Source: Rebecca billardiae RCC1528 (lineage: Eukaryota > Haptophyta). From it: a DNA stretch of 64,000 nucleotides. Below the pieces are notes generated by a model, which was not told the DNA's origin, ran no database searches, and worked only from the letters and a program-made list of their open reading frames with translations. Both the position numbers and the translations under genes were made by a program. The DNA lies in contig OZ251246.1 of NCBI GenBank assembly GCA_965240325.2, forward strand, positions 372,001 through 436,000, written 5' to 3'. Positions 1-8,938 of the stretch are shown in pieces; positions within the stretch are counted from its first letter, which is position 1; each line of letters opens with the position of its first letter.

Positions 1-250
1 GGCACCCCGGGCAAAGTAGTCAGCACTACGTAGCTACCTAGTCCTGGAACCGAGTGAAGTAGTGATGGCTACTTACGCAACTACTAGCTTAGTAAGTAAA
101 GTAGGTTTATGATACCTACCATGCCCTGCAGAGCGGTAAGGGTGTGTATCGGCCAGGGTTAGATGCACCTGGGAAGAATCCGATCCGCATACAGTATCTC
201 GCCTGCCTTCAGACCCTTGCTTCAGAGCTGGTCGACGACGTCAGGTCACG
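1..250. other. Upstream non-coding stretch
   Basis: AT/GC-mixed sequence with many short GTAGT/ACTAC words. No convincing gene, tRNA or terminal repeat was found. It may hold the promoter and 5' UTR of the gene starting at 251. Confidence 0.4.
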
Positions 251-1552
251 ATGTCGGCGTGCGCCCTACTTGGCGTGATCGCGATGGTCGGTCCTCGTGA
301 GCCCCCAGCCGTGAGCGGCGGCATGAAGCGCGTGCTGGCGAGCACGCACCTGCGCATGCGCGAGGAGCTGGTCGCGCTGCGGACGCGTGGCCACAGCGCG
401 CGCCGCCGGCCGGCAGTCGGGCTGATCGTGAGCGGCCTCGCTCGCAACTGCAACCTCCCTGAGGCAGCGGCGAACCTGATGGAGGATTGTAATGCGGGCG
501 TGGCCAGCCTCGCCGTGCTGCTGCAGCACTACGAGCCCGGCCGCTTCCCCCTGGACGAGCGCTGGGTCGCGCCAAGCCGCCACAAAAACGAGAGCCTGCC
601 GTTTGCGTGGGGGGCGTGCGCGGCCACGCTGCTGCGCGCCGCCAACGAGTCGTCGTGCGAGCTGGTGCTCGGGCGGCAGTGGTTCGAGGCGGACGAGCGG
701 GCGCAGGCGCTATGTGACGGGCGCGCGCGTAACGTCGGGCGCGCGGTGATGCAGGCGCTTGCCGCCGGCCGCGCGTACGAGTGGCACGGCCACTTCCTCG
801 GACGGCCCAGTCCGGGCGCGCCGCCGCACGCGTATGTGCGCGGCCGCCTCGACGGGGTGCTGTGCGCGCCGCACACGCCGGCGGCGACGCTCGCCGCGCT
901 GCGCGGCGTGCTCGTCAGCTCGAGCGTGCAGGACGACGCGCTCACCGGCGCGCAGTTCATCGGCGACATTTACGGCATGATGAGCGCAGACGTGGCGCCC
1001 GCCTACTTTGGCGCGTGGCGCTCGTGGCTGCCGCTCAACTGCTCGAGCGTGTGCTACGCGGGGCAGGGCTCGAGCGCGGTGGACGTGATCAAGCCGGTGC
1101 TGTCGAGGTCGTGCACGGGCGAGATCCCACTCTCGCGCTACCTGATCGGCAGCGGCGTGCGCGCCAGCCACCGCGCCAAGTACCGCCAGCAGCCCGTCTT
1201 CTACTTCAGCAGGAGGCCTGGCGACGAGACCGCTGCGGGTGTGCCCAAGCTCGCGGCCGCGTACCGCGCCTTCCGCGCGCAGATGTGCGCGCCGTGCTGG
1301 CCGGAGTGCCAGCTGCCGGCGCTGCGGGGGGAGAGCGTGCCGCGCTACGCGTGTGGCCGCCGCCGCCGCGTCGACCGATGCGCCAAATACGAGAGCATGC
1401 GGCCCAAGCTGCGGTGCAGCAGCGCGTGGTCGTACCCCCCGGCGTACTGCATGATGCAGAACGCAGAGCGCACAGCTCTGCCGCCCGGCATGAACTGGAG
1501 CGCGCCCGGGCGCATGCCGCTGCTCCGGCCACCATCACCGCCCCATCGATGA
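251..1552 (+). CDS. Uncharacterised Cys-rich protein, possibly luminal or secreted
   Basis: A single uninterrupted frame of 433 codons with an ATG at 251, codon use like the other island genes, and a stop at 1550-1552. I do not recognise the family. The protein has several N-glycosylation sequons (NES, NCS, NWS), many cysteines concentrated in the last third (a CAPCWPEC segment near residue 350 and further pairs to the end), and a globular-looking middle. This suggests a disulfide-bonded protein that passes through the secretory pathway, yet no clean N-terminal signal peptide follows the first ATG. Either the true start is at a later Met (for example the one before KRVLAST) or a short 5' exon is missing. 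The neighbouring exostosins make a role in glycan biology conceivable, but nothing in the sequence shows it. Confidence 0.65.
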   Translation: MSACALLGVIAMVGPREPPAVSGGMKRVLASTHLRMREELVALRTRGHSARRRPAVGLIVSGLARNCNLPEAAANLMEDCNAGVASLAVLLQHYEPGRFPLDERWVAPSRHKNESLPFAWGACAATLLRAANESSCELVLGRQWFEADERAQALCDGRARNVGRAVMQALAAGRAYEWHGHFLGRPSPGAPPHAYVRGRLDGVLCAPHTPAATLAALRGVLVSSSVQDDALTGAQFIGDIYGMMSADVAPAYFGAWRSWLPLNCSSVCYAGQGSSAVDVIKPVLSRSCTGEIPLSRYLIGSGVRASHRAKYRQQPVFYFSRRPGDETAAGVPKLAAAYRAFRAQMCAPCWPECQLPALRGESVPRYACGRRRRVDRCAKYESMRPKLRCSSAWSYPPAYCMMQNAERTALPPGMNWSAPGRMPLLRPPSPPHR

Positions 1553-2106
1553 ACGCGTCGCCGTTCTTGTCCCTGGTCAGCCTTTGGCAGCGCACGCAGC
1601 GCAGACGATCGAATCGAAGAAGCATTGATCAGAAGTTATTATTTGTATGTCGTATATATATATATATATATATTGAAAAAATAATGATGATGACGACGAC
1701 GAAGTCGATCTAAGATTCATCATCGAATCGCGATATATTCGAATTCATCTGGAAACCCAACTGCACAAAGCGGAGCGACTGCCGTCTGGGGACCCGCAGC
1801 CGCCTTCGCACGGCCCTTTATTGAGGTCTGATTGAGGATGATAATGATGATGATATGACTGATCTGATGAGGCCCGATGAGGGACATCAAGAAAATATCG
1901 TGCGTGGATACATATACGGGCCGCCCATGGCAATAAATAATGCCTACGACCCGCCGACATGCGAAAGTCGCTCGCTGATCGAAGAGATGATCGACCGCAT
2001 CATCAATACGCATCACATTCACTCGCTGCCGTGTGCGGTCTGTGCGCGCGGACTAGTGATGCAAATGACCCTGCTCATCACTGCTTATTATATATATATA
2101 TATGCA
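1553..2106. other. Intergenic spacer with TA microsatellite
   Basis: Lies between the 3' ends of two convergent genes. It contains a (TA)n tract at about 1653-1673 followed by GATGATGACGACGACG-type triplets, and a second short TA run at about 2089-2103. No coding potential stands out. Confidence 0.5.
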
Positions 2107-4011
2107 TTACCACGATAGTCGTGCGCTAGACGCCGCGATCCGGTAGAGCCGGGCGAACGCGTCGCACTCCACGGTCTCGTTGCGCGCGCATGGCTCGGTG
2201 CTGTACGTGAAGAGATGCGCGACGCGCTGCCCGTTGCGCTGCAGCCGGCGCCACCACGGCCCACCGGCAGCCCGCGCGAGCCGCGTCGCCCACGCCCCCG
2301 ACGTCGTGTCCTCGGCGCGCCGCGCGTCGAGCACGACTGCGAACTGCGTGTAGTCGAGCATCTCCGGCACGAGATTGGCCACCTCCGCGGCTGCGCGGCC
2401 GCCGTCGTCGGTCGTCAGGTCGGGGTCCGCGCGCCACGGCCACCACGTCGTGTGCGAGTACTGGGGGTGCCCGCCGTCCCAGATGACGGGCACGCAGCCG
2501 CTGAGCAGCGCGAGCGAGAGGTGCGAGCGCGTGGGCGTGTCCCCGGGCGGCTCAGCGCAGAAGGCGGAGCGCAGGCTCACGTTCCACGGGTCGGACCAGC
2601 CGCCACCACCGCACTGCGAGCGCGCGCCGGAGCGCGCGCACACGTGGCACCGCTTGGAGTCGCACGTGCCGCCAGCGGCGCTCACGCCCGCGCGCAGGTC
2701 GTCGCGGAGCCGGTTGTTGCCCACGACGCTATTCGCGCCGCGCGACGGGTTGGCGTCGAGCGAGATTGCAATCTCCCGCGCCGGCGCACCGAACGCGCCT
2801 GACGGCTCGTCCCAGCGAGCGCCCGCGGTCAAGCCGACGGTGTACGGGATCGCGACGAGGAGCGGGCCGCCTCCCACGGCCGGCACCGCGCTGCCACCCG
2901 CGGCAACTGCGCCCGGGGGCAAGGCAGCAGCAGCGAGCGGCGAGCTGCTGCTGCGGTTGCCGCTGCTGCTGACTGCGGCGCGCGCGCGCGCAGCGGCAGC
3001 GGCAGCATGTCTGCGCCTCCGAGCGAGCTCTAGCGGAGGTCCCTCGTCCCAGCCCGCGCGGCGCCACGCCGCCGGCAGCGCGTGGAACGTCCTCGAGCGC
3101 GAGGCCAGGTCCATGATGCCTCGGCTGGGCAGCGTGCTGTACAGCGACGTGGGCAGGTTCACCTCGATCGAGGCGATCATGACCCGCTCGACGAAGCCGG
3201 GCGGCTGCGTGCTAAGGCTACCTATCAGATGGGAGACACAGGGATGCAACGGCTGATACTCGCTGTGTACGAGCACGAGCGGCGGGCGCGGCCGCCCGTC
3301 GTACACCCGGCGGCGCACCTCGCTCCAGTACTCGTCCCGCATCGGCGTGACCACGCACGTCGTGGAGGCCAGCGGGTGGTAGTGCGGGACCATCGTCTGA
3401 TCGCGCATGTAGCACAAAGCGAAGATGGAAGGGACGACGACGAGGTCTGGCGCGTCGCACGCGCGGACGAGCGCCGGGTCGGCCCGCCCGCCGCTGGCTC
3501 GGTGCGCGGCGCACGCGGAGGACGTCGCGCCGCCAGCCGCGTGCGCGAGCCGCCACCAGCGCGCGAGGGCGACGCGCTCCGCTGCGTTCTCGTCGAAGAG
3601 AGCGACGCCCCTCGCGAGCTTTGCCGAGGGCAGCCGATAGGCGTTCGCGACGTGTTTGAGGTTGCCCGGGAGGCGCAGGCAGTACGCGCGGGGGGCGACG
3701 CTCGCCTCGACGAAGCCGTCGTCGCCAGCGCACAGCCGCTCGGCGCCGTACACCGCCGATCCCATCTCCGGGATGCTGTTTGCGAGCCGTTCGCCGCCGC
3801 CGCGATCCGCGCCGGCAGCCTTTGCCGTCGCAGCCTTTTTATTCATCTTCTTGCTGCCGAGGCCGGCGAGGATCGACGGGGGTGCGCAGCCGGGCATGTC
3901 GTCGATGATGTGGACGATGGGCCCGTGCTCGCGCGCCCTCGCCATGTGCACCGACACCGCGAGAAACGCCGCCATCGCGACGCATGCCCGCCCACAGTCC
4001 ACGACCGGCAT
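2107..4011 (-). CDS. Exostosin-family (GT47-like) glycosyltransferase, copy 1
   Basis: 634 codons without introns from the ATG at 4011. That start gives a hydrophobic N-terminus (CVAMAAFLAVSVHMA) that acts as a signal peptide or signal anchor; the frame stays open upstream but loses this feature. Exostosin hallmarks follow in order: an N-terminal domain with a DENAAERVALARWWRL helix and a VVVPSIFALCY strand, a low-complexity Ala/Ser linker around residues 340-400, and the C-terminal GT47-type block at about residue 484 (FCAEPPGDTPTRSHLSLALL, then GCVPVIWDGG), the usual nucleotide-sugar-binding signature. Family knowledge predicts a Golgi type II enzyme making cell-surface or scale polysaccharide; the sugar is unknown. 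It is transcribed away from its paralogue at 4085-6286, and their last 140 or so codons are practically identical. Confidence 0.85.
   Translation of the reverse strand: MPVVDCGRACVAMAAFLAVSVHMARAREHGPIVHIIDDMPGCAPPSILAGLGSKKMNKKAATAKAAGADRGGGERLANSIPEMGSAVYGAERLCAGDDGFVEASVAPRAYCLRLPGNLKHVANAYRLPSAKLARGVALFDENAAERVALARWWRLAHAAGGATSSACAAHRASGGRADPALVRACDAPDLVVVPSIFALCYMRDQTMVPHYHPLASTTCVVTPMRDEYWSEVRRRVYDGRPRPPLVLVHSEYQPLHPCVSHLIGSLSTQPPGFVERVMIASIEVNLPTSLYSTLPSRGIMDLASRSRTFHALPAAWRRAGWDEGPPLELARRRRHAAAAAARARAAVSSSGNRSSSSPLAAAALPPGAVAAGGSAVPAVGGGPLLVAIPYTVGLTAGARWDEPSGAFGAPAREIAISLDANPSRGANSVVGNNRLRDDLRAGVSAAGGTCDSKRCHVCARSGARSQCGGGGWSDPWNVSLRSAFCAEPPGDTPTRSHLSLALLSGCVPVIWDGGHPQYSHTTWWPWRADPDLTTDDGGRAAAEVANLVPEMLDYTQFAVVLDARRAEDTTSGAWATRLARAAGGPWWRRLQRNGQRVAHLFTYSTEPCARNETVECDAFARLYRIAASSARLSW
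2133..2560. repeat. Inverted near-identical segment of exostosin copy 1 (arm A)
   Basis: Reverse complement of 5770-6198 with only a few differences (one visible substitution changes Glu/Gln when read on the opposite strand). It covers the GT47 signature to the conserved FARLYRIAAS end. Outside this block the two genes are strongly diverged. Confidence 0.8.
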
Positions 4012-4084
4012 CGAACCGCTTCGAGCCCCAGCCGCGCCGGAGCCCAGCTCGGAGTGCCAGGCACACAAATACCGCGCCGTGATC
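4012..4084. promoter_or_regulatory. 73-bp shared divergent promoter/5' region of the exostosin pair
   Basis: Only 73 bp separate the chosen start codons of the two exostosin genes, which point away from each other. Core promoters and 5' UTRs must therefore overlap this gap and probably extend into the coding regions. No TATA box is visible. If an alternative in-frame Met at 4086 (minus strand) were used, the two start codons would even overlap. Confidence 0.45.
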
Positions 4085-6286
4085 ATGGCGGCCGCGGGCT
4101 CGGCGTTGGCGGCCATCGCGCTCCTCGCGCTGGGCCCAGCCGAGCCCGTGGTCCGCGTCGTCGACGACCTGCCGACATGCCCGTACAAGACTGATGGGCT
4201 CTCTGCGCTCCTCCGCTCGTCGGCGCCGACGAGCCTCAGTGTCGCGAACATCACGATGGAGTCGGTGTATTCGCCGCGCACGCTGTGCGCGGGCGACCCG
4301 GGCTTTCTGTCCGCGCGCGTGGCGCCTCGCGAGTACTGCCTGCGCCTGCCGGCGCACGCGGCGGGCATGTCGAACGCGTACCGTCAGAAGGAGGACCCGA
4401 GCTTATTGCGCGCTGACGGCCCCGTGATGTACGACGAGAACGCCGCCGAGAGGGTCGCGCTCGCGCGGTGGCAGCGCCTTGCGGCCGCGACGCGCGCGCG
4501 CGGGCAGCAGTGCGGCACGCCGCCGTGCGACGCCGACATCGTCGTCGTGCCGTCGCTGTACGGCCTCTGCTTCCTGCGCGACCCGACCCCGCTCGGCGTC
4601 GTGCCGCGCGCGGCCGCCACGTGCATGCTGTCCTCGCTCCGCGCTTCTTACTGGGATGAGATTCGCCGCCGCGTGTTTGAGGGGCGCGCGCGCCCGCCCG
4701 CGGTCATCGTCGTCCATGCTGATTGGCCATTCGTGCACCCGTGCATCGGCCACCTGGTGAGCTCGCTCGCCTCTCAGCCCGCGGGCTTCGTCTCGCGCGT
4801 GCTCATCGCCGGTATCGAGGCCAACCTGCCCCGGAAGGCTCTGCCAGTGCCGAGCCCGCAGGCAAGTCCAGGCGGCAGCAGCGCTGGCGGGAGCGCTCAG
4901 CCAGCGGCGCGGCGCAGGGCGCGCCGGCGCAGGCTGGCACAGCACGGCGCCTCGTCTGCGGCGGTCGTGGCGGCATCGGTGGCTGCGGCCCCGAACACGC
5001 GGGGCCGTCGGCTGAGGTGGAAGCGTGCGGGTGGGCACAGCAACCAGTCGTCGTGGAGGCGGCCACCGTTCTCTGCTGCCCCCGGCTGGCCTACTAGCGT
5101 TACAAAGGCCCTGCCGTGGGCAGGCGGCCGCGCACCGAGCGGCGCGGGGGACGGCTCCGTGATGGGCGCTGGTGGCGGCCCGGAGCGCGAGCCCTCGGCT
5201 GCGAGTAGCGGCATCAGCGCGGCGCTCCCGCTGCACACACGCCTGCCGTCTGCGTGGGCGCGCGCCGGATGGGAAGAGGGCACAGCACGGGAGCTGGCCC
5301 GGCGCCGCCGCATGGTGATCCCAGGGTTCCTGGCAGCGCTCACCGGCACGCCTCAGTCCAACAGCAGCGAGCCCGCGCCGGTGGGCGACGCGGAGGCCGG
5401 CGAGCCGCCGCCGGCCGGCCCGCTGCTTGTCAGCATCCCCTACACCTGCGCCCTCACCGCCGGCGCGCGCTGGGACGCGCCCTCCAAGTCCGGGACTTTC
5501 AGGGTCCGGCCGAGGCCGTTCGCGCTGTCGATGAGCGCCGACCCCTCCAAGGGGAAGCAGTTCATGGGCGTCAATCGGCTGCGCGACGGGCTTCGCGACG
5601 GCATGCGCGCGGCGGGCGGCACGTGTGGCGCCAAGCTGTGCACCGTGCACACGCCAGCGGCCGCGCTTGCGCGACGCGCGGGCGGCGCGCGCGCGCTCAG
5701 AGACGGCGGGACCGCTAAGTCGGGGCGCTGGTCCGACCCGTGGAACGTGAGTGTGCGCTCCGCGTTCTGCGCCGAGCCGCCCGGGGACACGCCCACGCGC
5801 TCGCACCTCTCGCTCGCGCTGCTCAGCGGCTGCGTGCCCGTCATCTGGGACGGCGGGCACCCCCAGTACTCGCACACGACGTGGTGGCCGTGGCGCGCGG
5901 ACCCCGACCTGACGACCGACGACGGCGGCCGCGCAGCCGCGGAGGTGGCCAATCTGGTGCCGGAGATGCTCGACTACACGCAGTTCGCAGTCGTGCTCGA
6001 CGCGCGGCGCGCCGAGGACACGACGTCGGGGGCGTGGGCGACGCGGCTCGCGCGGGCTGCCGGTGGGCCGTGGTGGCGCCGGCTGCAGCGCAACGGGCAG
6101 CGCGTCGCGCATCTCTTCACGTACAGCACCGAGCCGTGCGCGCGCAACGAGACCGTGGAGTGCGACGCGTTCGCCCGGCTCTACCGGATCGCGGCGTCAT
6201 TCGTCCTCAAATCGTCGCGTCATCGGCACAGCAGCACGTCTAAGCACGGTGGCGCAATACGGCACTCTGGTATCGCCGCCTCGTGA
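4085..6286 (+). CDS. Exostosin-family (GT47-like) glycosyltransferase, copy 2
   Basis: 733 codons from the ATG at 4085, which opens a signal sequence (MAAAGSALAAIALLALG). The order matches copy 1: LCAGDPGF...APREYCLRLPAH N-terminal block, DENAAERVALARW helix, VVVPSLYGLCF strand, a longer disordered Ser/Pro/Arg-rich insertion (roughly residues 250-400), then an IPYTCALTAGARW strand and the exostosin block at about residue 561 (FCAEPPGDTPTRSH, GCVPVIWDGG). It ends with a short unrelated tail (FVLKSSRHRHSSTSKHGG), whereas copy 1 stops soon after the shared block. Predicted Golgi glycosyltransferase; acceptor and donor unknown. The duplication is clearly old in the N-terminal half, which is strongly diverged, but the last 430 bp look recently homogenised. 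Confidence 0.85.
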   Translation: MAAAGSALAAIALLALGPAEPVVRVVDDLPTCPYKTDGLSALLRSSAPTSLSVANITMESVYSPRTLCAGDPGFLSARVAPREYCLRLPAHAAGMSNAYRQKEDPSLLRADGPVMYDENAAERVALARWQRLAAATRARGQQCGTPPCDADIVVVPSLYGLCFLRDPTPLGVVPRAAATCMLSSLRASYWDEIRRRVFEGRARPPAVIVVHADWPFVHPCIGHLVSSLASQPAGFVSRVLIAGIEANLPRKALPVPSPQASPGGSSAGGSAQPAARRRARRRRLAQHGASSAAVVAASVAAAPNTRGRRLRWKRAGGHSNQSSWRRPPFSAAPGWPTSVTKALPWAGGRAPSGAGDGSVMGAGGGPEREPSAASSGISAALPLHTRLPSAWARAGWEEGTARELARRRRMVIPGFLAALTGTPQSNSSEPAPVGDAEAGEPPPAGPLLVSIPYTCALTAGARWDAPSKSGTFRVRPRPFALSMSADPSKGKQFMGVNRLRDGLRDGMRAAGGTCGAKLCTVHTPAAALARRAGGARALRDGGTAKSGRWSDPWNVSVRSAFCAEPPGDTPTRSHLSLALLSGCVPVIWDGGHPQYSHTTWWPWRADPDLTTDDGGRAAAEVANLVPEMLDYTQFAVVLDARRAEDTTSGAWATRLARAAGGPWWRRLQRNGQRVAHLFTYSTEPCARNETVECDAFARLYRIAASFVLKSSRHRHSSTSKHGGAIRHSGIAAS
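5770..6198. repeat. Inverted near-identical segment of exostosin copy 2 (arm B)
   Basis: Partner of 2133-2560. Identity stops abruptly at GCGGCGTC, a few codons before the stop of copy 1, which is the pattern expected from gene conversion between inverted copies about 3.2 kb apart. Confidence 0.8.
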
Positions 6287-6734
6287 CGCGACCGCCGCCG
6301 TCCGTCACGACTACCGCGCAGCCCACATTGTCATGGATCCGTGATCGTCAGTCAGCCACACTCACGGTCTGTGGGGTCCTACGACGGAACATCATACCGC
6401 GCGTCTGCACCGTCGCATGGCATGCGCTAGAGCACTCAGTAGAGCAGCATGGAAGGTGTTCTCTTCCAACGGTCGGTCGGGAGCCGATGTTGGAGTGGAC
6501 CCCCAAATTGTGAGATTCAGAGGAGATTGCAATCCTATCCTTGAAATAATGGGCTAAAGCAAACTGTACAGTTTATTATGTTTTAACGTGCACACTTGGT
6601 TAAAGCGTGATATCAATATGATCATGGATTTTAAAGCGTGGACTACCCATGTTTTTTCGTCAATCGTTCATCGCTCGTCATCGGTGCACGCTCCCCGTGC
6701 CCATCGCGCACGACCGGCGAGCGAGCGCGGCGCG
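6287..6734. other. Intergenic region upstream of the RCC1 gene
   Basis: No gene seen. The middle (6520-6660) is markedly AT-richer than its surroundings and probably contains the promoter of the RCC1 gene. The reading frame of that gene stays open upstream to about 6588, but its sequence there is not protein-like. Confidence 0.4.
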
Positions 6735-8522
6735 ATGAAGCGGCCGGCGCGCACGCTCGTCGCGCTGCGCGCGGCGATCGACGCCGCGCGCCTCGACTTC
6801 GCCGCGCGCGCCCTCGTCGACGACGACGTGTCCGACGCGCTCGAGCTCGTGCGCGAGCTCTCAGCGCTGCTGACTGCCGCGGCCGAGCTCAGCCCGCAGC
6901 CGCCGCCGCGCCACGGCGGCTCTGGCGGCGCGGTGCGCGAGCGGCCGGTGCAGCTGGCTAGCATGCCCGCCGACATCGTCGAGCGCGTCCTCTCGCATCT
7001 CGAGCGCTGGGAGGACATCGCGGCGGCGAACGCGGCCGCGCGCCTCTTCCGTGGCGCGCCTCGGCCACGCTCGGCGGTCGAGCGCGTGCTGCGCGCGCGC
7101 GTCGCGGCGCGCGGCCACGAGCCGGCGCTGCCGGCGGCGCTGCCCGTGCCGATGAGTACCTGGACCGAGCTCCTCTTCGAGCGCGAGCGCGTGCTCAGCG
7201 GCGCGCGCCGGCACGCGCTCGTCGCGTCAGCGGGCGGTCTGCCGTGCCTCACGAGCGCTTTCGTCGGCGGTAACGGCTCTCTCCTCACGTGCGGCGAGGC
7301 GCGCGTGCAGCCGGCGGGCGGCGCGGCGCGGGAGGAGGCGCATCCAGCGCTCGGCCACGGCGACGCGCCGCCGCTCCCCGACCCCGACGCCGACGCAGAC
7401 GCGCCGCCCGTGCCGCCGCACGTGCCGCCTGTGTGTCGGCCAAAGGTCGTGAGCTCCTTGAGCGCGGTGCGCATCGTCGCGGTCGCGACGGGCGGACGGC
7501 ACCTGCTCGCGCTGAGCGACGCGGGCGGCGTGTACGCGTGCGGCTCGAACGATACCGGCCAGCTCGGCCTCGGCGACGCCGAGCTCGTCCGCGCGCCCGC
7601 GCGCGTGCTCGGCGCCCTCGGCACCGAGCTCGTGGTCGGAGTGGCCGCGCGCGCAGAGCACTCGCTTGCGCTGACGGCGGCGGGCACGGTGTACAGCTGG
7701 GGATACGGCGCGGGCGGGCGGCTGGGGCACGGCTCGGAGGAGGCGCAGCGCGTGCCCAAGCGCATCGAGGCCCTCGCCGCCTCCGCGCGCGTCGCCGCCG
7801 TCGCGGCGGGCGAGGAGCACTCCGCGGCGATCTCGACCGCCGGCGCGCTGTTCTGCTGGGGCTACGGCCGCGATGGTCGGCTCGGCCTCGGCTCGTCCGA
7901 GGCGGACGCGCGCACGCCGAGGCGCGTGCGCGCGCTGGGGGGCGTGCGCGCGGTGCACGTGAGCGCGGGCTGGGCGCACACCCTCGTCGTCGACGACGCC
8001 GGCCGCGTGCACGCCTTCGGCTCGGACGCATCCGGCGCGTTTGGGACCGCTGGGGACGACGAAGTTGCGGCCGCGCTGCCCGCGGGCGCGCCGCGCGTCG
8101 TCGCGCCCGCGCTCGCAGCCGCCGCGCGCGTCGCGGCGGGCGCGTCGACGAGCTTCGTCGTCGACGCGGCTGGCGGGCTGCACGCGTGCGGCGCGCCCGA
8201 GCACGGCCTTCTCGGCGGCGCCACCGCCACGGCGCACGCGCACGCGCACGCGCGCGTCGGCGGCGCGCTGGCTGGCGTGCGCGTGCGCGCTGTCAGCGTC
8301 GGCTGGGCACACGGCCTCGCGGTCGGCGAGGACGGCGCCGCGTACGCGTGGGGCGAGCCGTCGGCGGCGCTGGGGCTCGGCCTCTCCCGTGCCGACGCGG
8401 CTGGCGGCCCCGTGCTGCCCCGCCGCGTCGAGGGCCTGCCGCCGCTCCGCGACGACGAGCCATGCGGCACGCGCGGCCGCCACGATCCTCACGATGACGA
8501 TATCGGCGCGATGGCCGAGTGA
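6735..8522 (+). CDS. F-box and RCC1-repeat protein
   Basis: 595 codons from the ATG at 6735, no intron. Residues about 74-110 form an F-box-like motif (LASMPADIVERVLSHLERW). From about residue 245 to 570 there are six RCC1-type blades, each with the family pattern of a GxxH(S/T)(L/A)AL strand followed by GxVYxWGxxxxGQLGxG; clear copies read SNDTGQLGLGD, GYGAGGRLGHG and GYGRDGRLGLG. RCC1 proteins normally have seven blades; six are obvious and a seventh may be degenerate or contributed by the N-terminal part of the fold. By family, such F-box/RCC1 proteins are substrate adaptors of SCF ubiquitin ligases or RanGEF-like regulators; which applies here cannot be told from sequence. An acidic HDPHDDDIG tail ends the protein. 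Confidence 0.85.
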   Translation: MKRPARTLVALRAAIDAARLDFAARALVDDDVSDALELVRELSALLTAAAELSPQPPPRHGGSGGAVRERPVQLASMPADIVERVLSHLERWEDIAAANAAARLFRGAPRPRSAVERVLRARVAARGHEPALPAALPVPMSTWTELLFERERVLSGARRHALVASAGGLPCLTSAFVGGNGSLLTCGEARVQPAGGAAREEAHPALGHGDAPPLPDPDADADAPPVPPHVPPVCRPKVVSSLSAVRIVAVATGGRHLLALSDAGGVYACGSNDTGQLGLGDAELVRAPARVLGALGTELVVGVAARAEHSLALTAAGTVYSWGYGAGGRLGHGSEEAQRVPKRIEALAASARVAAVAAGEEHSAAISTAGALFCWGYGRDGRLGLGSSEADARTPRRVRALGGVRAVHVSAGWAHTLVVDDAGRVHAFGSDASGAFGTAGDDEVAAALPAGAPRVVAPALAAAARVAAGASTSFVVDAAGGLHACGAPEHGLLGGATATAHAHAHARVGGALAGVRVRAVSVGWAHGLAVGEDGAAYAWGEPSAALGLGLSRADAAGGPVLPRRVEGLPPLRDDEPCGTRGRHDPHDDDIGAMAE

Positions 8523-8744
8523 TGCGCCCATCTGAGGAGTGCTCGGTGACTCGATGTGACGCGCGCGTCAGGCCGAGCCGACGAGCACAGCGCATCATTA
8601 TTGGGGGTGACTGGCCTGCGGGTGCACCGCCGGGCACCGCCGGGCCCGATCGCGCCATCGGGCCGTCATGCAGCCAACGTGAACCGTTGCTGCGCGTGCG
8701 TCGGTGTGGACTGCGTGAATGAATCGTAGGTAATGAATATGGCA

Positions 8745-8938
8745 CCACCCGTCCCAGAAAGCCCCTGAGCCCGTCTTCTGCTCAGCGGGCTCAAAACCGA
8801 TGCCGACGGCATCGGTTTTGAGCCCGTCAGTGCAGCAGTGACTATGTTAAATAATGAAATAATGGCAACGACTATGGCTGCTGGGTATTTTTCAATATAC
8901 CAGGGCGGAGCCTTGATGTAGGGGGCTGGGACGGGTGG
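8745..8938. mobile_element. MITE-like element with 13-bp TIRs and central hairpin
   Basis: Terminal inverted repeats CCACCCGTCCCAG at 8745-8757 and its reverse complement at 8926-8938 enclose 194 bp without coding capacity. Inside, 8786-8826 is a perfect stem: 19-bp arms (CGGGCTCAAAACCGATGCC) around a GAC loop. Flanking dinucleotides are CA on both sides, so the target duplication is short or uncertain. It sits 107 bp before the next transposon. Confidence 0.6.

Noticed and set aside
3082-4194. Plus-strand frame over exostosin copy 1
   Set aside because: Antisense of a recognised GT47-like protein; composition Arg/Ala/His-rich and no motif.
7227-8531. Minus-strand 434-codon frame across the RCC1 gene
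   Set aside because: Shadow of the strongly supported RCC1 repeats on the other strand.
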